Shown: positions 43,939 to 53,359, numbered from the stretch's first letter. The stretch: DNA of 64,000 nucleotides from CAYWVR01 sp964461715 (GCA_964461715.1 CAYWVR010000001.1:93063-157062), one strand, 5' to 3'. The notes: a model not told the origin generated them from the letters alone. Numbers and translations: made by a program.

Positions 43939-46900
43939 GCGTCGCCCTCCTCGTCGGTGCCGTCGGCCTCGCCGCCGAGGACCTCGAGCTCGGGGACCGG
44001 GTTCGCTTCCCACTTGCGGCGGATGCGCCACTCGGCGTAGCGGCAGATGTCGCGGAATGGGCAGAAAGCGCTGCACCCGTCGCGCGGATAGACGGGGAAC
44101 GCCCCCCGGCGCATGGCGGCGACAAAATTATGGATGTAGGTGAGGGACCGGTCAAGCTGCGCGCCGTCGCCCGTGAGGCAACCCACGGTGGACGGCTTTC
44201 GGATGGGCAGGAAGAAGGCCCGCACCTGGTCGGCCGGGCCGCCCACCAGCCACCGGGCCGCCCAGATGTAGACCGGGAGCTGGAAGCTGGCGCCCGCCTG
44301 CATCGCCGCGAAGCTGGGGGCGGCCGAGCCGGACTTGTAGTCGACGACCTGGATGCCCTCGCCGGAGACGGCCCGGTCGATCCGGTCGATCCGCCCGCGC
44401 AGGCGCAGGGGGCCGTGGGGCGTCTCGAGGATCAGAGGGTCGGCCGTGCCCGGCGGGCGGGCCGGCCCCGCGCCGCCGAAGGCGACCTCCGTGTGCGCGG
44501 GCCGCCACCCGCGCTGGGCCTTCGCTTGGACGTGCCAGTCGACGAGCCGCGCGAGGTCACGCCGGATGTTGGCCCGTGTCACCTTCCAGAGGGCGGGGGA
44601 GCCGACGTGGCCGGCCCGCTCGATCGCCTCAAAGTGGGCCGACGCCGTCTCCTCCAGCAGGGCCAGGGCCGCCTCCCGATCCTTCTCGGGCAGTTCGGCG
44701 TCGATCTCGGTCGAGGCCACGAGGGCGGCGACGAAGCGCTCGAGCACGGCGTGGTAGATCGTGCCGAGGTCGGGGGCCGAAAGGTCGCGCGTCGGTTCCT
44801 CCTGCGGCTCCAGGCCGAGGACCGCCCCCGCGAGGTACGCGAACGGGCACCCGCCGTAGAGTTCGAGGCGGTGGGCGCTCAGCGTCTCGCGACCCGGGAC
44901 GCGGGCGCAGAGGGCTTCGAGGATGTCCGGGGAGGCGAGTAGCCCGTCGAACCGGTCGAAGGCCTCGCCGTGCTCGCGTTGCCACTCGACGGCAAGCCCC
45001 GCTAGGGCGGCCCGCGCGGGGTCGCTCTTCGACGCCAGGGCCTCGATCGTCGCGAGCACGAGGTCCATCTGCGGCGTGGCCCCGGGCCCCCACGCTTCGT
45101 AGAGGGCCCGGGCTGTCAGCTCGCGCTGCGTCCGCACGCGAAGCGCGGGGAGGTCCAGGTCGCGGACCGGGGTCTCGATGCGCGGCAGGGCCGGCCCGTC
45201 GCCCTCGCCGGCAAAAAGGCCGTCGACCTGGTCGAGGTAATGACTTGCCAGCACCGGGCGGCCCCGGGCGTCGAGCGACGGGTACCCGAGGGTCAGCGTC
45301 CGCGTGGCGCGAGTGACGGCCATGTAGAAATAGAGCATTTCCTGCTCGGCGTCGCGGCCCGCGTCCTGGAGGGCGACGCCTTGCGTGCGGAGCGCGGCTC
45401 GCTCGCCGTCGGTGAAGAAGGGCGGCCGCCGCGCGCGGCGCGGGAAGCTCCGCTCCGCGAGGCCCAACAGGAAGACATGCTCGAACGAGAGGGCCCGGCC
45501 CTGGACGACGTCGAGGACGACGACGGGGGCGTCGGCGGGTTCCTCGGCCGGGACAGACTCCAAGTGCAGGCCGCGCGTCACCTCGGCGAGGAAGGTCTCC
45601 ACGGTCACGTTGCCGGTCGCGGCGTCGGTGGCGATTTCCTCCAGGACGTCTTCGAAGGCGGCGAGGGCTTTGAGGTCGCGAGCCACGCGGGCGGGGTGGG
45701 TGTCGTCCGCGGCGGCGTCCCGGAGGCCGGCCTTTCGGACGATTTCGCGGAAGCGCGCGGCCAGTTTGGCGCGCGGCGCGCGGACGGGAAGCTCGATCTT
45801 CGCAAAGAGCGTCTCCAGCAGCGCCGCGGCCCGCTCGATCTGGGCGACCGTCCGGTCCACCTCGTCCTTCGGAGCGGGGAGGACGTCGGCGTCGGGGTCG
45901 CCCTCGGCCCGGCGGCGGACGCGGCTCGCGAGGGCCGCGAGGGCCCGGCCGTACCGGGCGCGTCCCTCCCAGACGCCCGCATCGCGTGCGTAGCGGACGG
46001 CGGCCCGGACGGTGGCCTTGTCGGCGCCGAAGGTCTCGGGCCGAAGGTACCCGCTCCTCGCGAGCCGTTCGAGGGCCCGGAAGGCGTAGTCCTCGGCCTG
46101 GAGCTGCACCAGGGCCATGGCCGCCCGCACCACGGGGCACGCCGCCAGCGACCGGCGATGCTCGACGCGGACGGGAATCCCGTAGCGCGGGAAGATCTCG
46201 CGCACCAGGGACGCGTACGGTTCGTGCGAGCGGACGAGAACGCCGATGGAGGCGCCGGGCGCGTTGCGCCGCAGGTCGACGATGCGGCGGGCGGTCTCCT
46301 CGACCTCGCGTGTGCGGCCGGCGGCCTGGAGGACGCGGATGGCCCCCGTGGGCGTCGGCAGGGGGCCCTTGGGGGACAACTCGAAGAGGTGCCGCCGCAC
46401 GTGCTCGAGGTCTGGCGGCAGGTTCGCGACGGCGTCAAGTTCGATCTCTTCGAGGTGCTTCCCGAAGCGACTGCGAAGGGCGTCCCGCGTGCGGCCGGTG
46501 ACGCCGAAGAGGCGCGGGCGGTCGGGCTGCCACGGGAGGGTGAGGATCGTCCGTTCGGCGCGGGAGGCGAGGGCTTCGAGCACGTCGAGCTGGGCCGGGA
46601 AGAAGTCCTGGAACCCGTCGACGGCCAGCAGCGCGAGGTCGCCGAAGGGACCGAACTCCTCCGCCTGCACGAGGTCGGCGGCGTGCCAGAACTGCCCGGC
46701 CTCGTCGTAGACCTCCTCGGCGTGGAGGGCCTCCTGGTACGCCCGGTAGAGTCGGGCCATGAGCCGATGCCGCGGGGAGCCGAGGGGGCCGGTGAGGGCG
46801 CGGCCGAGGTTGTCCGGCTCGACGCGGGCCTCCTTCAACTCGCGGAAGAGCCGGTCGAGCGCCTCGACGAGGCCGGGGGCCGTGCGCACGGGGCCCAGCA

Positions 46901-47231
46901 GGTCGGCGCTCTTTTCGTCGAGCCCGTCCAGGCACCCGCGGATGACCCGCCGCCGGGCGAGCTCCGAGATCCGGCGCACGGGCCGCGCGGCCGCCGCGAG
47001 GAGCCGGTCGGCCAGCTCCGGGAGCGTCAGGACCTGCGGCCGGACGAGGACGCCGTCGCCGGCGGCCGCGAGGAGGGCGTCCTCGGTGGTGCGGCGGCGT
47101 GCGCCGGTGGGGACGAGCAGCAGGCACCGGCCGGGCCGGTCGGGGTCGAGGGCATTCCGGTACGCCCGGCGCACGTGGGCTGCCTTCCCGCTTCGGGCGG
47201 GTCCGACGATCAGGGTGACGGGTGTGGCCAT
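43935..47231 (-). CDS. addB: AddB-like helicase/nuclease subunit
   Basis: 1098 residues, RecC/AddB-like inactive helicase with C-terminal nuclease. A Walker A (VGPARSGKAAHV, about 9-20) and the helicase-like motif HVFLLGLAERSFPRRAR are visible, with LYFYMAVTRATRTLTL later. The nuclease shows LRGRIDRIDRAVSGEGIQVV then DYKSG. Iron-sulfur-type cysteines flank it: GGCPFAYLAG (about 875) and DGCSAFCPFRDICRY near the end (CxxxC rather than CxxC). AddB partners AddA for end resection and Chi-like recognition. It is the first gene of a two-gene minus-strand unit and starts at ATG 47231. Confidence 0.88.
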   Translation of the reverse strand: MATPVTLIVGPARSGKAAHVRRAYRNALDPDRPGRCLLLVPTGARRRTTEDALLAAAGDGVLVRPQVLTLPELADRLLAAAARPVRRISELARRRVIRGCLDGLDEKSADLLGPVRTAPGLVEALDRLFRELKEARVEPDNLGRALTGPLGSPRHRLMARLYRAYQEALHAEEVYDEAGQFWHAADLVQAEEFGPFGDLALLAVDGFQDFFPAQLDVLEALASRAERTILTLPWQPDRPRLFGVTGRTRDALRSRFGKHLEEIELDAVANLPPDLEHVRRHLFELSPKGPLPTPTGAIRVLQAAGRTREVEETARRIVDLRRNAPGASIGVLVRSHEPYASLVREIFPRYGIPVRVEHRRSLAACPVVRAAMALVQLQAEDYAFRALERLARSGYLRPETFGADKATVRAAVRYARDAGVWEGRARYGRALAALASRVRRRAEGDPDADVLPAPKDEVDRTVAQIERAAALLETLFAKIELPVRAPRAKLAARFREIVRKAGLRDAAADDTHPARVARDLKALAAFEDVLEEIATDAATGNVTVETFLAEVTRGLHLESVPAEEPADAPVVVLDVVQGRALSFEHVFLLGLAERSFPRRARRPPFFTDGERAALRTQGVALQDAGRDAEQEMLYFYMAVTRATRTLTLGYPSLDARGRPVLASHYLDQVDGLFAGEGDGPALPRIETPVRDLDLPALRVRTQRELTARALYEAWGPGATPQMDLVLATIEALASKSDPARAALAGLAVEWQREHGEAFDRFDGLLASPDILEALCARVPGRETLSAHRLELYGGCPFAYLAGAVLGLEPQEEPTRDLSAPDLGTIYHAVLERFVAALVASTEIDAELPEKDREAALALLEETASAHFEAIERAGHVGSPALWKVTRANIRRDLARLVDWHVQAKAQRGWRPAHTEVAFGGAGPARPPGTADPLILETPHGPLRLRGRIDRIDRAVSGEGIQVVDYKSGSAAPSFAAMQAGASFQLPVYIWAARWLVGGPADQVRAFFLPIRKPSTVGCLTGDGAQLDRSLTYIHNFVAAMRRGAFPVYPRDGCSAFCPFRDICRYAEWRIRRKWEANPVPELEVLGGEADGTDEEGDA

Positions 47232-47356
47232 GGGCGCCCGAAGCTATCGCCCGCCCGGGGGCGTGTCAAGCGGAGCCCTTTTCACTTGCCGGTCGGGGCG
47301 GCTTTGGCCATAGTACGGCCCGCTTTCTCGCCGACAAGGATACCAGAGCCCGCACG

Positions 47357-50047
47357 ATGAGCACGGACTACTCATCCGAACTGTGCCGCCGCCTCGCCGA
47401 CGTGGCCGAGGCTCAGGACCTGCTGCGCGCGCGGCGGGTGACGCGGCACGAGGCGGGCGAAGAGGTGGAGCTGGCGCTGACGGGCGTGGCCCCGGCGTGG
47501 AAGGCCCGGGCACGGTTTGCGCTGGAGAAGTACGTCGGCGGAGGGTTCGCCGGCCAAGTCTACCGGGCCCGGGCCCTCGAGGTGCGGGCAACGGGCCCCG
47601 GCACCCCCTCGATCGAGGTGGGCGGCACGTACGCCCTCAAGATGATGGTCCCGTGGTCGCGGTTCGGGCGTGCTTTCCGCGACACGATCTACTCGATCGG
47701 CTTGCAGGCCCCCTTCGGGCTCCAGGTCAACCCCGACGCGATCCGGGCGGCGGCCCTGTGGCAGAAGCTCCTTCGGCGCGGCGCCCGCGTGACGCTCGGC
47801 CAGGAGCGGGCCGTCGTCGACGTCCATGCCACCTTCCACGACCCGGCCCTTCAGAGTATGGGCGAGGTGCTGGAGTGGGTGGACGGGCGGGTGTGGCGGC
47901 TGGAGGTCAACGACCGGCTGTTCGCGAAGGCCCCGCCCCCGGCCCGCGAGGTCGACCCGCTCGCCCCCGCCGGCGAGACGGAGTACGAGGCGAAGAAGGC
48001 GTTCATGCGGCAGATGGTGGACCTCTTTCACGCGATGGGGGCCCCGGAGCTGGCGCGGCAGTACGAGTGGTGGACGATGAAGAGTCAGCCGAACGTTCTC
48101 AAGCGCTGCGAGGCCGAAGGCGACCCGGCGGCGGGGCTGGTGGCGGTGGACTTCGGGGCGGGCCTGGCGCTCTTGCCGTTCCTGCCGATGAGCCCGGGGG
48201 ACGTGAAGCTGATCCTGAAGGGCCTCGCCCGGGGACGGATGGTCCAGTTCGACCGCGGGGACCTCGAACGCCTGCACGCCTTCGTGGCCGAGCACCCGCA
48301 GGAGTTCACGGACCTCGGCGGCGCGGTGGCCGAATTGACCCGCGTCGAGCGGGTGTATCATCGGAGCCAGCCGGATCTTGCGCACCACGGGCCGCGCCTC
48401 GTGACGGACCGGGCCCTCGGCGGGCAAATCGTCCGGGGGTTCGTGCGGGCGTATCGGACGCAGGGCAAGCTGGACCTGGCGAAGGCCGACCATTTCCGTC
48501 GGCGGTCGGGCCGGGCGCTCCTGTTCATCGCACTGGGCATCCTGCCGATCCTCGGGCCGTGGCTCCAGCGGCTCTGGGGCAACGCCGCGTACCGCCGGCA
48601 CGTGGCGCGGCGGCTGACGAGCCGGGACTACTTCGTCCGGGCGCTTCGTGCGCGGCAGGCGGAAAAGCTCATCGACTGGCACCGCAAGGGTCGCGCCGGC
48701 GCCGAGCGGACGGAGCGGCTGCTGGAGCGCCGCGTGTTCTTCTGGGTCGAGGCGTTCACGCTGGGCCTTTTGCCGGCGGGGCTGCACCGGTTCCTCTCGG
48801 ACCGACGGTTCGCGTGGGACGTGTTCCGGAGCCTGGCGCTGCGGCCGCTCAAGCTCCTGGTGGACGATACGTACCGGCGGGCGTGGCTGATGGAGATGGT
48901 CGAGGACGGGCACCGCGACGGGATGCTGCGGCGGGAGGAGGCGGACCGGATCCTTGCGCGCATCGACGAGCCCTACATCCAGAAGTACCTCAAGTGCCTG
49001 GCGGTCCACGTCTGCACGCTGCCGATTACGCAGGTCGTGTCGATGGTTGTGGCGGGGGTGTACATGGCGGTGACGGAGAGGCCGTGGTCGGAGGCGTGGG
49101 TGTGGGCGGTGGCGATCCTGGCGGCGTTCCAGATCACGCCCATCTCGCCGGGGAGCCTGACGCGAGGCGGGTACGTGGTGTGGGTGATGATCCGCGAGCG
49201 GAACTGGTTCGACTATCGCCTCGCCTCGGCCATCAGCTTCTGGAAGTACATCGGGTACCTGGGCTTCCCGATCCAGATGGCCTCGTCGTACCCGGTGCTT
49301 GCGCAGTTCATGGCCACGCGATGGGCGACGGGGGCCGTGCGCATTGTCCCGGTGTTCGGTGAGCGGGGGGCCCTGCTGGAATACGGCATCTTCACGACGT
49401 TCTTCAACGTGCCCATCAGCTTGGGCCGCCGGTGGCGGGAATGGGCGGCGCGCCTCCGCGTTATGGGCGGGATCGGGTCGTGCGGCGGGATCGGGCGGCT
49501 GCCGGGGCCGACGGGCACGTACGGTTCCTTCGCGGCGGCGGCGGTGCTCTTCGGGCTCTTTCATATCCCTTGCCCGTGGTGGCCGGTGTTCATCGCGCTC
49601 TTTCCGCTGACGGCGCTCGGCGTCGTCTCGGCCGGGGCTACCGAGGAACTCGTCGGTCGCAAGGACCCGAAGGTGTTCGTCCTCGACGAATGGATCGGGA
49701 TGATGATCGCGGCCCTGGTGACGTGGGCGCCGGGGTTCCTCGAGGGCATCGCGACGTTCCTCGCCGAACGCGGGGCGTTCGAGGGCGACCCGGCGGCGTG
49801 GGGGGCGATGGGGCGGGGGGCGTGGCTGGCGCACTTGGAGGCCCTGCCGGGCGACGCGTGGGCGTGGGCGAGCCTCGGGATCGCGTTCGTCTGGTTCCGC
49901 GTGTGCGACATCATCAAGCCGCCGCCCGTGCGCCAGGTGGAGCGGCTGCCGGGCGGGTGGGGGATCATGGCCGACGACGTGCTCGCCGGGGCGATGGCCC
50001 TGGCCCTCTCGATCGTGACCGTGCTCGCTCTGAACGCCTTCGTCTAG
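47357..50047 (+). CDS. Kinase-like / membrane / PgpA fusion protein
   Basis: 896 residues, three parts. Residues about 55-330 resemble a kinase/UbiB-ABC1 fold: glycine loop KYVGGGFAGQVYRAR (about 59-71), Lys95 in YALKMM, SQPNVLKR and the DFG-type VAVDFGAGLALLP. A middle section (about 375-660) has several membrane segments. Residues about 700-896 are phosphatidylglycerophosphatase A: GGIGRLPGPTGTYGSFAAAA, DPKVFVLDEWIGMMIAAL, FRVCDIIKPPPVRQVERLPG, IMADDVLAG. That domain dephosphorylates PGP. ATG 47357 (MSTDYSSELC) begins after the divergent addB. It converges on pgsA, which makes the substrate of its PgpA domain. Confidence 0.85.
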   Translation: MSTDYSSELCRRLADVAEAQDLLRARRVTRHEAGEEVELALTGVAPAWKARARFALEKYVGGGFAGQVYRARALEVRATGPGTPSIEVGGTYALKMMVPWSRFGRAFRDTIYSIGLQAPFGLQVNPDAIRAAALWQKLLRRGARVTLGQERAVVDVHATFHDPALQSMGEVLEWVDGRVWRLEVNDRLFAKAPPPAREVDPLAPAGETEYEAKKAFMRQMVDLFHAMGAPELARQYEWWTMKSQPNVLKRCEAEGDPAAGLVAVDFGAGLALLPFLPMSPGDVKLILKGLARGRMVQFDRGDLERLHAFVAEHPQEFTDLGGAVAELTRVERVYHRSQPDLAHHGPRLVTDRALGGQIVRGFVRAYRTQGKLDLAKADHFRRRSGRALLFIALGILPILGPWLQRLWGNAAYRRHVARRLTSRDYFVRALRARQAEKLIDWHRKGRAGAERTERLLERRVFFWVEAFTLGLLPAGLHRFLSDRRFAWDVFRSLALRPLKLLVDDTYRRAWLMEMVEDGHRDGMLRREEADRILARIDEPYIQKYLKCLAVHVCTLPITQVVSMVVAGVYMAVTERPWSEAWVWAVAILAAFQITPISPGSLTRGGYVVWVMIRERNWFDYRLASAISFWKYIGYLGFPIQMASSYPVLAQFMATRWATGAVRIVPVFGERGALLEYGIFTTFFNVPISLGRRWREWAARLRVMGGIGSCGGIGRLPGPTGTYGSFAAAAVLFGLFHIPCPWWPVFIALFPLTALGVVSAGATEELVGRKDPKVFVLDEWIGMMIAALVTWAPGFLEGIATFLAERGAFEGDPAAWGAMGRGAWLAHLEALPGDAWAWASLGIAFVWFRVCDIIKPPPVRQVERLPGGWGIMADDVLAGAMALALSIVTVLALNAFV

Positions 50048-50652
50048 TCGACCGGCGACTCCTCGTCGACGGGCATCTTCAGCAGCTGATACCCCCGCTT
50101 GATGTATACGAGGCCTGAGAGGCCCGTGAAGAGCGTCGTCGCCCAGATCGAGACCACGAGGCCCACCCAGACCCACCGGGGCGTGTCCTCGAGGTAGTGC
50201 CCGAGGTAGACGAGCGTCCACGTGATCGCCACGCACTGGAGGAACATCTTGGCCTTGCCGCTCCAGGTGGCGGCGAACTCGACGCCGTGCGATTCGCTGA
50301 AGCTCCGCATTCCCGTCACCAGCAGTTCCCGGGCGATGATCAGGACGACCATCCACGCGGCCCAGGGCGTGTGCGTGCCCAGCGGCCCGACGAAATAGAC
50401 GAGCGCCCCGCAAACGATGATTTTGTCGACGAACGGGTCGGCGATCCGCCCGAATGCCGACACGTGCCCCAGCCGCCGCGCGAGGTACCCGTCCAGCAGG
50501 TCCGTGGCCACGCCCACCAGGAAGACCGCCGTGGCCGCGTCCAGGAGGGCTGAGGACGGTGCATCCGGGTCATGGAAGCCGACCACGATGAAGAAGGCGA
50601 TGGCCATGAAGAACCGGGAGGTGGTCAACAGGTTCGGGACGTGTCGCGTCAC
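50044..50652 (-). CDS. pgsA: CDP-diacylglycerol-glycerol-3-phosphate 3-phosphatidyltransferase
   Basis: 202 residues with four or more membrane segments. The CDP-alcohol phosphotransferase motif is complete: DLLDGYLARRLGHVSAFGRI followed by ADPFVDK (DG-x2-AR-x8-G-x3-D-x3-D). It makes phosphatidylglycerophosphate from CDP-DAG and glycerol-3-phosphate. GTG 50652 overlaps the rimO TGA, and GAGAGG lies 7 nt upstream. Its stop (50044-50046) overlaps the 3' end of the convergent PgpA fusion by 4 bp, whose product would use its product. Confidence 0.93.
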   Translation of the reverse strand: MTRHVPNLLTTSRFFMAIAFFIVVGFHDPDAPSSALLDAATAVFLVGVATDLLDGYLARRLGHVSAFGRIADPFVDKIIVCGALVYFVGPLGTHTPWAAWMVVLIIARELLVTGMRSFSESHGVEFAATWSGKAKMFLQCVAITWTLVYLGHYLEDTPRWVWVGLVVSIWATTLFTGLSGLVYIKRGYQLLKMPVDEESPVD

Positions 50653-52028
50653 GGCGTCGCCTCTCCAGGGCCCTCGGTCTCGATCACCTCGCCCACCAGG
50701 TCGCGGCCCTGGTGGTCCGTGATCCGCACGCGGGCCCGCGCCCCGACCGCGGCCGCCCCCGCGTCCAGGAGGACGACCGAGTCGACCTCCGGCGCCTGGC
50801 CCGCGTGCCGGGCGTCCAGTCGGCCGGCCTCGGCGCTCGGGCCGTCGACAAGGACGTCCATCTCCCGCCCGACCTGCGCCGCGGCCGCGTCCACGGCGAG
50901 CGCCTCGGCCCGCCGCATGAGCCGTTCCCACCGGGTCCGCCGGACCTCCGCCGGGACTTGGTCCGGCAGCTCGGCGGCCCGCGTTCCGGGTTCGCGACTA
51001 TAGACGAAGACGCCCACGTGGTCAAAGCGAACTTTTTCCACGAACGCGACCAGGGCCGCGACGTCCGCCTCCGTCTCCCCGGGATAGCCTACGATGAAGC
51101 TCGTCCGGAGGGCCACGCGCGGCACGCGGCCGCGGAGGCGGTCGAGGAGGGTTTCGATCTCGGCCCGCGTCGTCCGCCGGCCCATGCCCCGCAGGATCGC
51201 GTCCGAGACGTGCTGGAGCGGCAGATCGACATACGGCACGAGCGGCAGCCCGCGGGCGAGGACGTCGAGGACGTCCTTCGAGAACGAGGCGGGATGTGTG
51301 TAGAGGAGCCGGAGCCACTCGGCCCCGCTTCGCTTGGCCAGGGCCTTGAGGAGCCGGGCGAGCGTCCATCCGTCCGCGAGGTCGCGCCCGTAGGCGGTCG
51401 TGTCCTGGCCGATGAGGATCAGCTCGCGGGCCCCGTCGGCGACCAGCTCCTTGGCCTCCGCCAGCACTTGCTCCGCGGGCTTCGAGCGCAAGGGCCCGCG
51501 GATCGACGGGATCGCGCAGTATGCGCACCGGTTGTCGCAGCCCTCGCTGATGCGGAGGTACGCGTAGTGGCGCGGCGTCAGCCGGAGCCGCTCGCGGTCC
51601 TCGGGCGGGAAGGGGGGAAGCTCGTCGACCGCGACGATCGGCGGCGCCCCGGCCGCCCGCGCAAGCGCCTGGAGGCAGAGCTCTGCCATGCGGTCGCGGT
51701 CGGCCAGACCGACGACGGCGTCGACCTCGGAGTGGCGATCAAGGAGCCGAGCGGCCTGGCGCTGGGCCAGGCATCCGGCGACGACGACGGCGCGCAGGCG
51801 GCCGGCCTCTTTCAGGGCCTCGAGGGCGTCGATCTCGGCGTCTGCCTCGGCGCGGGCCAGGTCGATAAACGCGCACGTGTTGACGACCGCGAGGTCCGCG
51901 CCGTCGGGGTCGTCGGTCAGGGCGAAGCCCCCGAGGGCCAGGCCCGCGAGCATCCGCTCGGAGTCGACGAGGTTTTTCGGGCAGCCGAGGCTGACGAAGG
52001 CGACGGTCGGGAGGTCGGGAGTGGTCAT
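50649..52028 (-). CDS. rimO: Ribosomal protein S12 methylthiotransferase
   Basis: 459 residues. The N-terminal UPF0004 domain carries the cluster cysteines (SLGCPKNLVDSE, NTCAFIDL, GCLAQRQA); the radical-SAM domain has SEGCDNRCAYCAIPSIRG with the CxxxCxxC triad; a C-terminal TRAM domain follows (about 395-455). It adds a methylthio group to Asp of S12, using SAM and two Fe-S clusters. It starts at ATG 52028, 19 bp after the Tat-exported gene, and its TGA overlaps the pgsA start. Confidence 0.95.
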   Translation of the reverse strand: MTTPDLPTVAFVSLGCPKNLVDSERMLAGLALGGFALTDDPDGADLAVVNTCAFIDLARAEADAEIDALEALKEAGRLRAVVVAGCLAQRQAARLLDRHSEVDAVVGLADRDRMAELCLQALARAAGAPPIVAVDELPPFPPEDRERLRLTPRHYAYLRISEGCDNRCAYCAIPSIRGPLRSKPAEQVLAEAKELVADGARELILIGQDTTAYGRDLADGWTLARLLKALAKRSGAEWLRLLYTHPASFSKDVLDVLARGLPLVPYVDLPLQHVSDAILRGMGRRTTRAEIETLLDRLRGRVPRVALRTSFIVGYPGETEADVAALVAFVEKVRFDHVGVFVYSREPGTRAAELPDQVPAEVRRTRWERLMRRAEALAVDAAAAQVGREMDVLVDGPSAEAGRLDARHAGQAPEVDSVVLLDAGAAAVGARARVRITDHQGRDLVGEVIETEGPGEATP

Positions 52029-52047
52029 GGTCGGCCCGTACCGCCCG

Positions 52048-52908
52048 CTACGCCTTGGAACAGCGGCAGCACAGGCCCGCGTCCTCGGCGACTTGGTCGG
52101 GGTCGTCCTTCGGGAACACGCCGACGCAGACGCCGTCCTTGGGCTTCAGGTGCTTGAAGGCGAACTCGAAGCCCTCCTTGGCGGGGATGTGGCCGGCGGC
52201 GAGGATTTTGTACCCGACGACGGGCTTCTCGAGCCGGGTGAGCGTGGCGACAGCCTTCTCACGGTCGGCCGGGTCCCAGCGGTCGTTCGGATAGAAGCTC
52301 TGGAAGTGGAAGTCGAGCGGCAAGCCGCGCAGCTGGTACTCCGGGTGCGTGTCGGGCCGGTGGGAGGCCAGGCCGCACGGCAGCTTCAGGCTGCGGATGT
52401 GCTCGAGCCATGAGGCCAGCGTCTCGAAGTTCCCGTCCTTGAACTGGGCGTCGCAGCGGAGGCCCTGGATGAAGACGATCGTCGCCCCGGCCTCGACGCC
52501 CCACGAGATCTCCTCCTTCATCTGCTCGGGCTTGCCGTGGGTCTGGGCGACGTAATGGGCCAGCTTCCCGCCGCGCTCCTTGTACGCCTTCCAGATGGCG
52601 TGCCACCGGTCGGACGGCGGGCTGATGACGGCCGTGATGCCGCACGCCCCCGCGTCGTCCAGCGTCTGCATGATGACCTCGTCGGTGTAGTAGGCCCGCA
52701 TGGCCTTGCCGTCGCCGCCGTGGGCGTAGCCCCAGAAGGGGTTCGACCCCAGCATGAGGCGGGAGACCTCGACGCCTGCGAGCTTGATGCGCGGCATGGT
52801 TTCGGGGGAGAGGTCGGCGGCGGCCCGTCCGAGGGCGCCGGCGGCGCCCATGGCCGCGGCGGCGGCCCCGATCGTGCCGCTCGTCTTCAGGAACTCGCGT
52901 CGACTCAT
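52048..52908 (-). CDS. Tat-exported protein of unknown function
   Basis: 286 residues. A twin-arginine signal (MSRREFLKTSGTIGAAAAAM) precedes a probable soluble TIM-barrel-like domain: VEVSRLMLGSNPFWGYAHGG, ITAVISPPSDRWHAIWKAYK, GLASHRPDTHPEYQLRGLPL. The opening resembles aldo/keto-reductase-like proteins, but no catalytic Tyr/Lys set is clear. A cysteine cluster (CCRCSKA) ends the protein. Export folded through Tat suggests a cofactor or complex. ATG 52908 is favoured by GAGG 6 nt upstream over 52920. It is first in the minus-strand unit with rimO and pgsA. Confidence 0.78.
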   Translation of the reverse strand: MSRREFLKTSGTIGAAAAAMGAAGALGRAAADLSPETMPRIKLAGVEVSRLMLGSNPFWGYAHGGDGKAMRAYYTDEVIMQTLDDAGACGITAVISPPSDRWHAIWKAYKERGGKLAHYVAQTHGKPEQMKEEISWGVEAGATIVFIQGLRCDAQFKDGNFETLASWLEHIRSLKLPCGLASHRPDTHPEYQLRGLPLDFHFQSFYPNDRWDPADREKAVATLTRLEKPVVGYKILAAGHIPAKEGFEFAFKHLKPKDGVCVGVFPKDDPDQVAEDAGLCCRCSKA

Positions 52909-53049
52909 GGGCGACCTCATGGCTCGTCCCTCGTCTGAACCCGATCCGTCCGATGTGCGCGCCCAGCGTACTGCGTGGCGACGTGTCCGCACAAGCGCAA
53001 ACCCCGACCGGAGGGTCGAGTCGTGCGGAAAGGGGTCGAACGGACGGGC

Positions 53050-53199
53050 TCAGCCCTGCGTCAGCCGCGCCGCCAACTCGGCCGCCTGCGGTTTGAACGA
53101 CGGGTTGACCACCCCGGGGTCCGTCCCGGCGGCGACGACCAGGGCCCCGACGTCGTTGCCCTTGCGGCGCGGACTTCCAAGAACCGTCATCATTTTCAT
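53050..53199 (-). pseudogene. Flavodoxin-fold FMN-reductase micro-remnant
   Basis: A 49-codon frame with a perfect ribosome-binding site (GGAGG, 7 nt before ATG 53199). It begins MKMMTVLGSPRRKGN, the FMN phosphate-binding start of NADPH-dependent FMN reductase/flavodoxin-2 proteins, then jumps to VGALVVAAGTDPGVVNPSFK and ends LAARLTQG, which resembles the family C-terminus. About 120-150 central residues are missing, consistent with an in-frame internal deletion. The product could still be translated, but it cannot bind FMN in the usual way. Confidence 0.5.
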
Positions 53200-53298
53200 G
53201 GAAGGGCCTCCATCCCAAGCGCAGGCATCTCCCTTGTGTCTTTTGACCAGCCGTCCGGGGCGACTTGAGCCCGGACGCGCCTCCACGCGCGAAAAGCC

Positions 53299-53325
53299 TT
53301 GCATCGCCGCTGAAGCGGGTATAAT
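53299..53325 (+). promoter_or_regulatory. Sigma-70-type promoter of the pyrK-pyrD operon
   Basis: TTGCAT at 53299-53304, 15-bp spacer (16 if CTTGCA is used), TATAAT at 53320-53325, ending 34 bp before ATG 53360. It is nearly identical to the promoter at 30579. Confidence 0.65.
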
Positions 53326-53359
53326 CGCGCCCCGACCCGAGCGGGGACAGGCGTGCGGC

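Noticed and set aside
47232..47356. tRNA or small RNA in the addB/PgpA spacer
   Set aside because: No cloverleaf or conserved T-loop pattern could be formed; the spacer is too short once promoters are allowed for.
47372..50413. 1013-codon minus-strand open frame
   Set aside because: Antisense to the PgpA fusion; Arg/Pro/His-rich translation with no domain.
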